From assembly GCA_040391785.1 (NCBI GenBank), contig JBEBXH010000003.1, forward strand, positions 1-64,000: 64,000 bases of DNA. Reading direction: 5' to 3'. Every line of letters begins with the position of its first letter. Within the stretch, counting starts at the first letter, position 1. Both the position numbers and the translations under genes were made by a program. Below, one piece after another: positions 54,513 through 63,421 of this stretch. Below the pieces are notes generated by a model, which ran no database searches, was not told where the DNA came from, and was given only the letters and a program-made list of their open reading frames with translations. Source of the DNA: UBA5239 sp040391785 (GTDB lineage: Bacteria > Verrucomicrobiota > Lentisphaeria > Victivallales > Victivallaceae).

Positions 54513-55592
54513 ATGGTATCAATGTTGGATATAGCGAAAGCGGCAAATGTGAGCCGTACTACCGTATCCCTGGTATTGAATAACCGCACGGCAAAGGGCG
54601 TGAGCATCAGCGAAGAGACACGGCAAAAGGTCAGAATCGCCGCGGAAAAGCTTGGTTACCGGCCCAATGTCCTGGCGGCTTCCGTGGCCAAAGGCAAAAG
54701 CCGGATCATCGGCTGTGTGGGGCTGGACGTGGACGAGGAAGTTGCCCTCAGCGTCAGCCAGCTGGTTACCACAGCCGTCCGCTATGCCACTGAACGTGAT
54801 TATTCGATAAAGCTGATGTCATCGAATTCCAGCATCCAGGAATTGGTGGATACCTGTATTTCGTATCGCATGTGCGGCGTGCTCATGCGTACGAGAATTT
54901 ATGAAAAATACCGGGAACTCGCCGCCAAGCTCCAGGCGCATAACATCCCGATGATCCTGCTGGACAGTGCGTTCAATGATCCCTGCGTCCCCTCGGTGGT
55001 CTGCGATGATTATGACGGGATGCGCCAGGGGGTCGAGTATCTCGCCAGCCTCGGGCACCGGAATATCACCTATATTACATTTGAAGATTTCCAGCCGTTT
55101 TCGATCCGCCGGAACCAGGGGTTCAAGGACACGGTGAAGCGGCTGAAATCCAAGGTCAACGGGCGCTTCTGCAACACCGATACCAAAGAACCGATCGACC
55201 CGTTTGATCGCGCGGAAGCTATTGTCCACAGCATCCTCGAATCGGACGAACGGCCCGACGCCTTTGCCTGCAATTGCGATGAAATCGCCATGATCGTGCT
55301 GCGCGCCGCCTGGCGCTGCGGCATAAAAGTACCTGAGGAACTTTCCGTAATCGGCTTCGGCAATTTACCGACGGACCGCTTTTCCGCGCCGCAGCTGACA
55401 TCCCTGGCGTTGCCGTACCGCAACATGTGCGAGCATGCGATCGACCTGCTACTGAGCGGCGATACGAAGCCGCGCGAGATCATTTTGCCGGTTTCGATCA
55501 AAATACGGGAGTCGACCGCCCCGAAATCATCTGTTTCCGAGGCAGCCGCTCCGTCCAAAAAAGTATCCAAATTGGAAAAAACATATAACTGA
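54513..55592 (+). CDS. LacI-family transcriptional regulator
   Basis: The HTH is diagnostic: SMLDIAKAANVSRTTVSLVL, with a hinge region and KLGYRPNVLAASVAKGKS. The sensor part (about 65-340) is a periplasmic-binding fold (GHRNITYITFEDF ... DAFACNCDEIAMIVLRAAW ... VPEELSVIGFGNLPTDRF). It probably represses both the divergent esterase and its own operon (pseudopilin, GH16, GH92) through the shared palindrome ATAACACGTGTTAT, whose central CG fits LacI. The ligand is unknown. Downstream, the pseudopilin gene follows after 5 bases. Confidence 0.94.
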   Translation: MVSMLDIAKAANVSRTTVSLVLNNRTAKGVSISEETRQKVRIAAEKLGYRPNVLAASVAKGKSRIIGCVGLDVDEEVALSVSQLVTTAVRYATERDYSIKLMSSNSSIQELVDTCISYRMCGVLMRTRIYEKYRELAAKLQAHNIPMILLDSAFNDPCVPSVVCDDYDGMRQGVEYLASLGHRNITYITFEDFQPFSIRRNQGFKDTVKRLKSKVNGRFCNTDTKEPIDPFDRAEAIVHSILESDERPDAFACNCDEIAMIVLRAAWRCGIKVPEELSVIGFGNLPTDRFSAPQLTSLALPYRNMCEHAIDLLLSGDTKPREIILPVSIKIRESTAPKSSVSEAAAPSKKVSKLEKTYN

Positions 55593-55597
55593 ATAAG

Positions 55598-56365
55598 ATG
55601 AGAGGAAAAATGAAAAGGTATTTTACACTCATTGAGTTGCTGGTCGTGATTGCAATCATCGCTATTCTTGCTGCCATGCTGCTGCCGGCCCTGAACAAGG
55701 CGCGCAGCAAGGCGCATCAGTCGCAGTGCATCTCCAACCTGAAGACTTTCGGCAATGGCGTGCAACTGTATGCCATCGATCACGACAGCCTTGGCCCGCC
55801 GGTGGTCTTGTGCGATGACTCGCAGTATATAGTGAACAGCTGGTGGCACCAGAATACTCAGTACCTGCAGGTCTCCGGTATCAATTATATGAAGCCCGAT
55901 CCGCAAAACATCATCAGGACGATGCTGTGCCCTTCATCGCGCGGGTACCGCACTGGCATTGAGGACAATTCCGCATATTATGCCAATTATAAGGAATACG
56001 GCTCAACCCGCAATTCCTACGGACGGAATATTACCCCGAAAGGCTATAACTGGCTTGATCCGAAGGTTCGCGCCGTCAAGCTCGGCCTGCTGAGGTCGCC
56101 ATCCGAAAAAGTCGACTTCATCGATGCCCTGAATGCCGGGGTGCGTATTGAAGAAGCCAATCCGGTGGATACCGTCGGGGCCGATGAAATGGAGAATTGG
56201 GGAAGTGTGCCGAACACGATCAAAAAGGTTTTTTACCGTCACAACACATATGCCAATGCGGCTTTTTATGACGGTCATGTTTCTTCTTTGAAATCCCAGG
56301 AGCTTCATAATGGCGGCGTCGCGGCTACGAAGGCAAAATATTGGAGCCTTGACGAAGGTTATTGA
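55598..56365 (+). CDS. Pseudopilin-like protein, LacI/GH16 cassette
   Basis: The signal MRGKMKRY precedes FTLIELLVVIAIIAILAA. The 255-residue protein has YRHNTYANAAFYDGHV, an exact H-X9-DG motif. The start could be ATG 55598 or ATG 55610; AGAGGA lies between them, close to the second. It lies 5 bases after the LacI stop and 36 bases before the GH16 gene, so it is the second gene of a four-gene operon. Confidence 0.88.
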   Translation: MRGKMKRYFTLIELLVVIAIIAILAAMLLPALNKARSKAHQSQCISNLKTFGNGVQLYAIDHDSLGPPVVLCDDSQYIVNSWWHQNTQYLQVSGINYMKPDPQNIIRTMLCPSSRGYRTGIEDNSAYYANYKEYGSTRNSYGRNITPKGYNWLDPKVRAVKLGLLRSPSEKVDFIDALNAGVRIEEANPVDTVGADEMENWGSVPNTIKKVFYRHNTYANAAFYDGHVSSLKSQELHNGGVAATKAKYWSLDEGY

Positions 56366-56401
56366 CAACATCAAAAGAATTATAATACTCAGAGGTTGAT
56401 A

Positions 56402-58324
56402 ATGAAAAAAACGATTGTTCTGGCAGCATTGTTCATCGCCGCCGCCGTTGTAACTGGCGCGGAGCCCAGAAACCTGGCGGACTTCAACAGTCCGGATATC
56501 CTGAAACAATTCATCCCGGTCGGCCAGAAGGACGCCGCGTTCAAACTGGTGGATGGTTCGAGCGGCAAGGCACTGCAGTTCAGCAGCAAACTCGGCGATA
56601 CCAAATGGCCGGGCGGCGCCCTGACCGGGCTCTGGGATGTGTCGGAATACGGACGGATCGAAGTCGGAGTCTATAACCCCTCCGCAGAAAAAATCCGGGT
56701 TTGGCTGCGCGTGGACGATGCCGGCAAGAAAACCCGCCGCCCCCAGGCCACCGCGTACGGGGACCTGGCCCCGGGCACAACCACCAATGTGGTCCTGTTC
56801 CTTGACAACAACGGTTACGGCAAAAACTATATCCTGGACAAGAAACAGATCAATCAAATCTTCCTGTACCTCTATGATTTCAAAAAGGACCAGGATCTCC
56901 GGATCGATTACATTCGCGCCGCCGGGGAACCGGGCGAGCTGCCGGCATGGATGCCGAAGCTGATTGAACCGGAGAACGGCGTGTTGGCCGACTTCAAGGC
57001 GGCGGATTTGTCGAGTTATATCGGCGTCAGGGCCGGCTCTTTCAGGAAAGAGAGCGACGGCTCGATCCGCGCGATATTCCAGGCAAATAACAAGCACAAC
57101 ACTCCCGGCCTCATCATTTCCCAGCCGAAAACCCGCTGGAACCTGTCTCAATATGACCAGGCGGAATTCACCGTGCGGAACCCCGGCACGGTCCCCAGTG
57201 AGATTTATGTCTCCATGACCAACCAGAATAACGTCGATCCCAACTCCGGCACCAAAGTGTTGGCCACCGTCGCACCCGGCGAAACCAAAACCATCCTGCT
57301 CCCGTTCAAGGGCAATACGGCCTGGCACAGTACCGTCCAGTCCGACAACAAAGCCAGGACCACCGACGCCGCCAGCGAGCGCGCCACCGGCGCGGCCGAA
57401 ACCGGCGCTACCGGTTATTACAGCGATGAAACGTTCGGCGCCATCGTCGGCCCTGCCGATAAAGACAAGGGCGCCGAGATCATCATCGAAAAGATCGTCT
57501 GTTCCGTCAGCCCGCCCGCGGTTATTCCGGAGTGGGTCGGCACCAGGCCGCCGGTGGAAGGCAACTGGACCCTGACTTTGGAGGATAATTTCGACGACGA
57601 TACCTTGAACACCAAATATTGGACGCCTCGCCTCCCCTGGACGGCCCTGCAGGCAAACGAACTTCAGCGCTACAGTGAACATAACGTGTTCGTCAAAGAT
57701 GGTTTCCTGCACATCCGTGCCGAAAAGAAACGCGGCACCATTTACGACCTGCCCAATATGCCGGAAACGCGTGAATACACCGCCGGCGCCATGACCAGTT
57801 TTGATAAATTCTCGCAGCGTTACGGGTATTTCGAAGCGCGCGTCAAGGTTTGCGACATGGTTGGGCTCTGGCCGGCCTTCTGGGCCATGCCCGATCACGG
57901 CCCGCAGGCGGAGCGCTCGCAGCGCCGCAATACGGTCAACGGCGGCACCGAAATCGATATTTTCGAACATCCCACCCGCCTCGGCCCTTTCCGTAACAAC
58001 ATCGCCTGCCACTGGGACGGTTACGGCGCCGATCACAAGAAAACCGGTACCAGCCGCATTTATATGCGCGCCGACAAAGACGGTTACGTCAACTCCGGCG
58101 TCCTGTGGGAACCGGGCAAGCTCAGCTGGTATATGAACGGCGAACTGGTCGGCGTCTGGGAAAGCCCCGCGGTGCCTTCGGTGGCGATTTACCTGAAATT
58201 CTGCGTTCAGATGGGCAGCTGGGGCGGGTTTATCGTCGAAGATGACAAGCTGCCGATGGATTTCACCGTTGATTATGTCCGCGTATGGCAGCGCGGCGAC
58301 CTGGCGGAATTGAACCAAAAATGA
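56402..58324 (+). CDS. Secreted GH16 glycosidase with N-terminal binding-like domains
   Basis: A signal peptide (MKKTIVLAALFIAAAVVTGA) is followed by two beta-sandwich domains that resemble carbohydrate-binding modules (about 25-185 and 195-370), then a GH16 domain (about 390-640). The catalytic signature EIDIFE (Glu517 to Glu522) is present, with FSQRYGYFEARVKV and GLWPAFWAMP upstream. GH16 enzymes cut beta-1,3/1,4-glucans or galactans such as laminarin, agar or carrageenan; which one is not clear. AGAGG lies before ATG 56402. The GH92 start overlaps its stop. Confidence 0.92.
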   Translation: MKKTIVLAALFIAAAVVTGAEPRNLADFNSPDILKQFIPVGQKDAAFKLVDGSSGKALQFSSKLGDTKWPGGALTGLWDVSEYGRIEVGVYNPSAEKIRVWLRVDDAGKKTRRPQATAYGDLAPGTTTNVVLFLDNNGYGKNYILDKKQINQIFLYLYDFKKDQDLRIDYIRAAGEPGELPAWMPKLIEPENGVLADFKAADLSSYIGVRAGSFRKESDGSIRAIFQANNKHNTPGLIISQPKTRWNLSQYDQAEFTVRNPGTVPSEIYVSMTNQNNVDPNSGTKVLATVAPGETKTILLPFKGNTAWHSTVQSDNKARTTDAASERATGAAETGATGYYSDETFGAIVGPADKDKGAEIIIEKIVCSVSPPAVIPEWVGTRPPVEGNWTLTLEDNFDDDTLNTKYWTPRLPWTALQANELQRYSEHNVFVKDGFLHIRAEKKRGTIYDLPNMPETREYTAGAMTSFDKFSQRYGYFEARVKVCDMVGLWPAFWAMPDHGPQAERSQRRNTVNGGTEIDIFEHPTRLGPFRNNIACHWDGYGADHKKTGTSRIYMRADKDGYVNSGVLWEPGKLSWYMNGELVGVWESPAVPSVAIYLKFCVQMGSWGGFIVEDDKLPMDFTVDYVRVWQRGDLAELNQK

Positions 58325-60354
58325 CCTCGAAGTCGGATCTTGTAAATCTCCGGCAAGGCACGGACTCCAGTTATTACTTCTCCACCGGCAATACACTGCC
58401 GGTGGTTTCGCGTCCGTTCGGCATGAATCACTGGACGGTTCAGACCGAGGAGAGCGATCCGCGCTTTTTCCAGCCGTCGAGCCACTGCTTCCGGGGAGTG
58501 CGCCTGACGCATCAGGCCAGCCCGTGGATGCAGGATTATGCCGCCATGCTGATGTTGCCCCAGACCGGAGAGATCATGCTTGAGCCGCATCGGCGCACCA
58601 GTGTTTTCAATCAGGACGAACTGAACCTGAAACCTTATGAACTGTCGGTTTTCCTGCGGCGTTACCGGACATCGCTGCGGCTGGTTCCCGCCGGGCGCAC
58701 GGCACTGTGCAGTATTGATTTTCCGGAAGCTCCGGGGCCGCGGAGAATCATTTTTGACGCCCTCACCGCCGACACGAAGTTTTCTCTTGACGGACGGACT
58801 TTTTCGGGGTACCTCACCAATAATCACGGCGGCGTGCCGGATAATTTCCGTTTTCATGTCCTGGTCGAATTCGACTGCGAACCACTGGAAATGGTTCGCA
58901 GCGGTTCTGTTTTCGCGGTGGAAATCCCTGCGGATTGCAGTGCGGTCAATCTACGTATCGCCACTTCTTTTATCGGTCCGGAACAGGCCCGGCAAAATAT
59001 GCGGCATGAGCTGGATGGATTATCGATTGACGGATTGGCGGACGCCGGACGGGAGATATGGAATGATTTGCTGAGCCGTATCGAATTCGAGGATTCGGAA
59101 GAGCGCCTCCGGACGTTTTATTCCTGCTTTTACCGGACACAGCTCTTTCCCCGCGAATTCCATGAATTCGATGTGGATGGTAAGCCGGTTCACTACAGCC
59201 CTTATGACGGTGAAATTCATCCGGGGGTTCTGTATGCCGACAATGGTTTCTGGGATACTCACCGGACGGTTTATCCGCTTTTTTCGATCCTGTTTCCGGC
59301 CCGTTATGCTGAAATACTGCAGGGCTGGACCAATGCGGCCAAAGAAGGCAGGGCATTCCCGCGCTGGAGCAGCCCCGGTTATCACAACTGCATGATCGGG
59401 ACTCACATCGACAATATTGTCGCGGACGCTGTGGCGAAAAACATTACCGGGTTTGATCTTGAAACCGCGTATGAATATTTGAAGAAAAATGCTTTTGAAC
59501 CCGGCGATAAAAACGGCAAATGGGGCCGGACCGGAATTGCCGAATATATGGAACTGGGCTATGTGCCCGACGATGAATTTCCGTATGCCGCCAGCAGGAC
59601 CATGGATTATGCTTTCAATGACCATGGCGTCGCCGTTGTGGCCGATTATCTCGGAGACACTGAAGTTCGGGACCGCCTGTTGAAGCGGAGTCTTAATTAC
59701 CGGAATATTTTCAATCCCGAAGCCGGCTGTTTGCAGGGGCGCCGCCGGGACGGTTCCTTTGCGATGCCCTTCGATCCGTTCCGCTGGGGCGGAACTTATG
59801 TGGAGGGGTCAAGCTTCCAGTGCGGATTTGCGGTACAGCACGATATTCCGGGGATGATTGAACTCTTCGGCGGACGCGAAGCCTTTCTGGGAAGACTTGA
59901 TGAAATCATGAACACCCCGCCGGTTTTCCATGTCGGCGCTTATAATCAGGAAATTCATGAGATGACCGAAATGGCGGCGGCACACCTGGGGCAGTATGCA
60001 CAATCCAACCAGCCGTCGCACCACCTGCCATGGCTGTATACTGCGGTGGGTGCGCGTGAAAAAGCGGCGCACTATGTCCGCCGTGCGGCAACCGAGCTTT
60101 ATTCCCCGGACCGTTTCCCCGGTGATGAGGATAACGGCGAAATGTCGGCCTGGTATATTTTTGCCGTCCTGGGATTCTACCCGGTCTCGCCCGGCAAGCC
60201 GGAATATATTACCGCCAAGCCTTTGGTTGATAAAATCGCCATAAAACTGGAAAACAACCGTCAATTGACGATTCACCGTATCGAGGGCTACGATCCTGCA
60301 AACGACTTCATCAGTCATCACAAACTGACGAATTCCCCAAAAATTGACATATAG
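58321..60354 (+). CDS. GH92-family alpha-mannosidase-like protein
   Basis: The 677-residue protein shows the GH92 pattern: an N-terminal beta domain (VVSRPFGMNHWTVQTEES, FRGVRLTHQASPW) and an (alpha/alpha)6 barrel with RTMDYAFNDHGVA, YVEGSSFQCGFAVQHDIPGM and NGEMSAWYIFAVLGFYPVSPG. GH92 enzymes are Ca-dependent exo-alpha-mannosidases. No signal peptide is seen with ATG 58321, which overlaps the GH16 stop by 4 bases, so the enzyme may be cytoplasmic; family members are often exported. Confidence 0.9.
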   Translation: MTSKSDLVNLRQGTDSSYYFSTGNTLPVVSRPFGMNHWTVQTEESDPRFFQPSSHCFRGVRLTHQASPWMQDYAAMLMLPQTGEIMLEPHRRTSVFNQDELNLKPYELSVFLRRYRTSLRLVPAGRTALCSIDFPEAPGPRRIIFDALTADTKFSLDGRTFSGYLTNNHGGVPDNFRFHVLVEFDCEPLEMVRSGSVFAVEIPADCSAVNLRIATSFIGPEQARQNMRHELDGLSIDGLADAGREIWNDLLSRIEFEDSEERLRTFYSCFYRTQLFPREFHEFDVDGKPVHYSPYDGEIHPGVLYADNGFWDTHRTVYPLFSILFPARYAEILQGWTNAAKEGRAFPRWSSPGYHNCMIGTHIDNIVADAVAKNITGFDLETAYEYLKKNAFEPGDKNGKWGRTGIAEYMELGYVPDDEFPYAASRTMDYAFNDHGVAVVADYLGDTEVRDRLLKRSLNYRNIFNPEAGCLQGRRRDGSFAMPFDPFRWGGTYVEGSSFQCGFAVQHDIPGMIELFGGREAFLGRLDEIMNTPPVFHVGAYNQEIHEMTEMAAAHLGQYAQSNQPSHHLPWLYTAVGAREKAAHYVRRAATELYSPDRFPGDEDNGEMSAWYIFAVLGFYPVSPGKPEYITAKPLVDKIAIKLENNRQLTIHRIEGYDPANDFISHHKLTNSPKIDI

Positions 60355-60385
60355 AACTTATCCATAATACCGATCTGAATTTGTG

Positions 60386-60417
60386 GAATACGGGGGCGTG
60401 GGGCCGCCCCCGCATTC
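60386..60417. terminator. GC-rich hairpin between convergent GH92 and PIG-L genes
   Basis: CGGGGGCG (60391-60398) pairs with CGCCCCCG (60405-60412), with GAATA/CATTC extending the stem with one mismatch. It lacks a T-run, so intrinsic termination is possible but weakly supported. An ATACCGAT element (60368-60375), like the start of the 34-bp repeat, lies before it. Confidence 0.5.
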
Positions 60418-60426
60418 TTCCGCGGA

Positions 60427-61230
60427 TCAATCCCAGAAGTCGATTTTGATGGCTTTTTCGAATTCGGCGTTGACCAGGGCTTTGGAGCCGAGGGCGGCGG
60501 TCAGCGGATCGTCGGTGCTGTCGCAGAAACCGATATGGCTGTGACGGATCCAGCCTTCGGCGTAGTCGAATTTACCGGACATTTTGCCGAAATAGCGGCC
60601 GCGCTTGACCATGTCGTCCACGAACGCACTGCCCTGGCTCGAATCCAGCCAGGCGCCCTGGCTGATGTGGCAGGAGAGCATCTGCTTTTTCAGCTCGATC
60701 GCTTCGGTCACATCGACGAACAGCCCCGGAACAACCGGGCGGCGCAGTGAATCGGTAATGCTGTGCGGCATCGAATGATACACCGTGACCTTGCCATCGA
60801 CGACCGGCACCGGCGGCACGCACGGCGCAGGCACCATGCCGCGCGAAAATGCCGCGGTCACGGCCAGACGGCCCGAGTTCACATGGTCCTCCATATAATC
60901 GTAGGGGCCGTGGGTCAGGATGATTTCCGGGTTCACTTCGCGCACCACCGGGATCAGGCGCTCGAGGAGGTCCTTGGTATAGAACACTTCGAGGTCGTCG
61001 CAGAGGCTTTCGTGGAAGATCGCGCCGATCACGGCGGCGGAGGTCATGGCTTCGCCGCGGCGCATGGCGACAATCGTCTCGCGATCGTACTGGTTGGTAC
61101 CGCAGGAACCGTTGGCGATGTTCATATAGTGGATTTCATAGCCGGCGTTTTTCAACGCGACCAGAGTACCCGCCATCCCGTAGTCAATATCATCGGGATG
61201 GCAGGCGATGGCAAATGCTGTCTTTTTCAT
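60427..61230 (-). CDS. PIG-L-family deacetylase
   Basis: Zn-dependent N-deacetylases of the PIG-L/LmbE family remove acetyl from N-acetylglucosamine-like groups. The metal motif AIACHPDDIDYGM (His11-Pro-Asp-Asp14) and the second His in DYMEDHVNSGRLA are visible. The 267 residues are a usual length. It lies directly after the NagB-like gene (16 bases) on the same strand, so a route GlcNAc-type sugar to GlcN to fructose-6-P is plausible. AraC upstream may control both. Confidence 0.88.
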   Translation of the reverse strand: MKKTAFAIACHPDDIDYGMAGTLVALKNAGYEIHYMNIANGSCGTNQYDRETIVAMRRGEAMTSAAVIGAIFHESLCDDLEVFYTKDLLERLIPVVREVNPEIILTHGPYDYMEDHVNSGRLAVTAAFSRGMVPAPCVPPVPVVDGKVTVYHSMPHSITDSLRRPVVPGLFVDVTEAIELKKQMLSCHISQGAWLDSSQGSAFVDDMVKRGRYFGKMSGKFDYAEGWIRHSHIGFCDSTDDPLTAALGSKALVNAEFEKAIKIDFWD

Positions 61231-61246
61231 GGTTCAGCGCTCCGGA

Positions 61247-62173
61247 TCAATGCATTTCCACGTCGCAGACGCCGATGCCGCTGCGCAGGAAGTTGAAGTG
61301 CACGTTCGGATGGTCGGCCAGGAGCGACATCGGGACACGGGAGTCGGCCATTTTCTTGCTGATCATCATGGTGCTCAGGCGCAGGCCGAACGGATTGTCG
61401 TGGTGGCCGGGGTGCCAGATCGAGATCTTTTTGGCCTTCCAGGTTTCGACCGGGCCCACGGTCACGGCTTCGGACGGAACGTTCTGCACGGTGCCGCCGC
61501 CGGAGGTACGGGCGTTCTGCATCAGCGTGATCGGGTGCAAATTGACATAACGGGTACCGAGCTGACGGTATTCCGCCGGGGTGGGCGGCACGTCTTTGTA
61601 CTTGCCTTCGCGCTTGACCGGGTCATTGAAGGCCCAGTGCTTGGTTTCGCCCTGTCCACCCTGCATGAGCATGCAGTCGGCCTGATCCCAGGACTTGACG
61701 TATTCGGACACGTCCATGGCCGGGAAATGCATGTTCTTCTCGGGCATGCGCAACTCGGGACGGATCAGATTGAAGCACAGGTCCATGTCGGCCTTGCGGA
61801 AACCGAGCGCGAAATCGGGGCCGACTTCCTTGCCGTCGATCACCCATTCGTCCATGCCCCAGAAATGGCAGTGGCGGAGATTCAGGTTCAGTTCATTGAC
61901 CAGCCGGGCGACCAGCGGGAGCTGTTCGGTCGGGCCGATCGGGCCGCAAACGCCGCAGGGTTTGTCTTCGGTGGCCTGCTGCCAGACGGTGATGTATTCG
62001 AGCGCTTCGGCCAGGAAGAAATCCTGGACGGTGTCGTAGAATTTGACCGTGAAACCGGGACGCGACATCTGCTCGAGATCCTTGGCGGTGAGGCGGGCGG
62101 CGTCGTTGAGAATTTCGCGGTCGAGAGTGGTGTAATCCCACCAGTCCGGAGCGATTTTGCTGTAGTTGATCAT
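61247..62173 (-). CDS. NagB-like glucosamine-6-phosphate deaminase/isomerase
   Basis: The 308-residue protein resembles the SugarP_isomerase family: CGVCGPIGPTEQLPLVARLV near residue 75 and HCHFWGMDEWVIDG, which fits the NagB active-site Asp-Glu motif (M-D-E). It also has an atypical long C-terminal half, so the activity may differ from classic NagB (about 266 residues). AAGGAG stands before ATG 62173. It precedes the PIG-L gene, which suggests amino-sugar catabolism. Confidence 0.78.
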   Translation of the reverse strand: MINYSKIAPDWWDYTTLDREILNDAARLTAKDLEQMSRPGFTVKFYDTVQDFFLAEALEYITVWQQATEDKPCGVCGPIGPTEQLPLVARLVNELNLNLRHCHFWGMDEWVIDGKEVGPDFALGFRKADMDLCFNLIRPELRMPEKNMHFPAMDVSEYVKSWDQADCMLMQGGQGETKHWAFNDPVKREGKYKDVPPTPAEYRQLGTRYVNLHPITLMQNARTSGGGTVQNVPSEAVTVGPVETWKAKKISIWHPGHHDNPFGLRLSTMMISKKMADSRVPMSLLADHPNVHFNFLRSGIGVCDVEMH

Positions 62174-62221
62174 GTTAATCTCCTTTGAGGTTCGATTGCT
62201 TTACAGAAAATATCCATTAAT

Positions 62222-62257
62222 ATAATAAAGCCCCATTTCGACAAAAGTAAAGCCCCA
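62222..62257 (-). promoter_or_regulatory. Direct-repeat operator and -10 box upstream of the NagB-like gene
   Basis: TGGGGCTTTA occurs twice on the minus strand (62257-62248 and 62235-62226), with a 22-base period, two helical turns. TATTAT (62227-62222) is a possible -10 box; there is no good -35. Direct repeats placed over a poor -35 are typical of AraC-type activation, and an AraC gene lies just upstream. Confidence 0.6.
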
Positions 62258-62300
62258 ATTTCCTTTTGTCCGCGAAAAACATCCGCCTTCACCAAAACCA

Positions 62301-62450
62301 GGGAAATTCTTTAAACACGGAATACACGGAAAGCACGGAAAAGTATTTCTTTTTTCTGTCCATTACAAAAAGAGATCCTTTTAAAGAAATTTTGTTTCCT
62401 TTCCCAAAATTTCCGTGCTTTCCGTGTATTCCGTGTTTAAAGAATTTCCC
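62301..62450. repeat. 41-bp perfect inverted repeat at the 3' end of the AraC gene
   Basis: 62301-62341 (start GGGAAATTCTTTAAACACGG) is the exact reverse complement of 62410-62450, around a 68-base AT-rich loop. The arms contain ACACGGA-type short repeats. The right arm includes the last codons and the stop (62437-62439) of the AraC gene. Confidence 0.93.
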
Positions 62451-63318
62451 GTTTGGCCTGGCGGAAGCGGCGGGGCGAGACGGCGCGCTCTTCACGGAAT
62501 TTGCGGCAGAAGTAGTTGCTGTCGCAGAAGCCGCATTCGAGAGCGATGTCGTTGATGCTCTTGTCGGTCTGCAGCAGCAGATTGACGGCATGGTTGAGAC
62601 GGATTTTCAGCAGGTAATCGAGCGGGGTGCAGCCGGCGGCATTTTTGAAGTAACGGAAGAAATTGCGCTTCGACATTTTTGAGATCCGGGCGAGCTCGTC
62701 GATGTTGATCGCCTGCCGGAAATTCCGGTTCATGAAGTCGACCGCGTCGCCGATCATGAAACGGGCTTGCTCGACCGGCTGGGCGCGCTCGTCGAAACGC
62801 GCCAGCTTGACCATGATCTCCATAAAAAGCGACAGACTGTAATAAAAATTGCCGGGCCGTGCGCTGAGCAATTCCTGCTGCAGCTGCCGGATGTGCAACA
62901 GAATTTCGTCCAGTTTTTCCTGATCCAGATTCATCACCGGCCGGGCGATGCTGTCGGGCTCCGGCCGGTTGTGCGAATCCGGAAAAAACGTCCGGAAAAG
63001 CGGTAGCGAATAGCCATCCAGAATCGGCATGGAAAGTTTGGCATGATCATACACAATATTGATCAGCCCCATATCGCCAGTGCGGTCGTAAGCGTGCTGC
63101 ACCCCGGGGTGAATCACCAGCAGGTCGCCGGTTTTGAGCGCAGCCGAGCGGTCATTGACCAAATGCCGCGCCTTGCCGTGGTAAACGATGGCGATTTCGG
63201 AGAAGTCATGGTCATGGAACAACCGCTCAATATGGCCCCCCACCTCGAGCTCCTCCACATACAGTGGAAGCTGGAAGCGGTCAACATAGGTCAAAATTTT
63301 GGCGTTGTATGATTCCAT
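62437..63318 (-). CDS. AraC-family transcriptional regulator with cupin-like sensor
   Basis: The N-terminal cupin-like part (HIERLFHDHDFSEIAIVYHGKARH, LLVIHPGVQHAYD) is the sugar-sensing fold of AraC. The C-terminal 100 residues are the double HTH (INIDELARISKMSKRNFFRYF, INDIALECGFCDSNYFCRKF, closing SPRRFRQ). It probably activates the nagB-like/PIG-L pair downstream through the TGGGGCTTTA repeats, and perhaps the divergent pseudopilin. Its last codons are part of a 41-bp inverted repeat. Confidence 0.92.
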   Translation of the reverse strand: MESYNAKILTYVDRFQLPLYVEELEVGGHIERLFHDHDFSEIAIVYHGKARHLVNDRSAALKTGDLLVIHPGVQHAYDRTGDMGLINIVYDHAKLSMPILDGYSLPLFRTFFPDSHNRPEPDSIARPVMNLDQEKLDEILLHIRQLQQELLSARPGNFYYSLSLFMEIMVKLARFDERAQPVEQARFMIGDAVDFMNRNFRQAINIDELARISKMSKRNFFRYFKNAAGCTPLDYLLKIRLNHAVNLLLQTDKSINDIALECGFCDSNYFCRKFREERAVSPRRFRQAKREIL

Positions 63319-63332
63319 CGTCTTTTGTCACT

Positions 63333-63361
63333 ATTATACTATTTATTGGCAATATTGTCAA
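63333..63361 (-). promoter_or_regulatory. Consensus promoter of the AraC gene
   Basis: Minus strand TTGACA (63361-63356), 17-base spacer, TATAAT (63338-63333). A TATAAT at 63383-63388 on the plus strand could serve the divergent pseudopilin but has no good -35. Confidence 0.75.
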
Positions 63362-63421
63362 GGTTTATTTGCAAAATCCAATTATAATATTAATGTACAA
63401 CCAAAAACCAAGGGAAACAAT

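Noticed and set aside
56362..56386. TTGACA...TATAAT before GH16
   Set aside because: The spacing is only 13 bases, and TTGACA overlaps the stop codon of the pseudopilin; more likely an internal operon junction.
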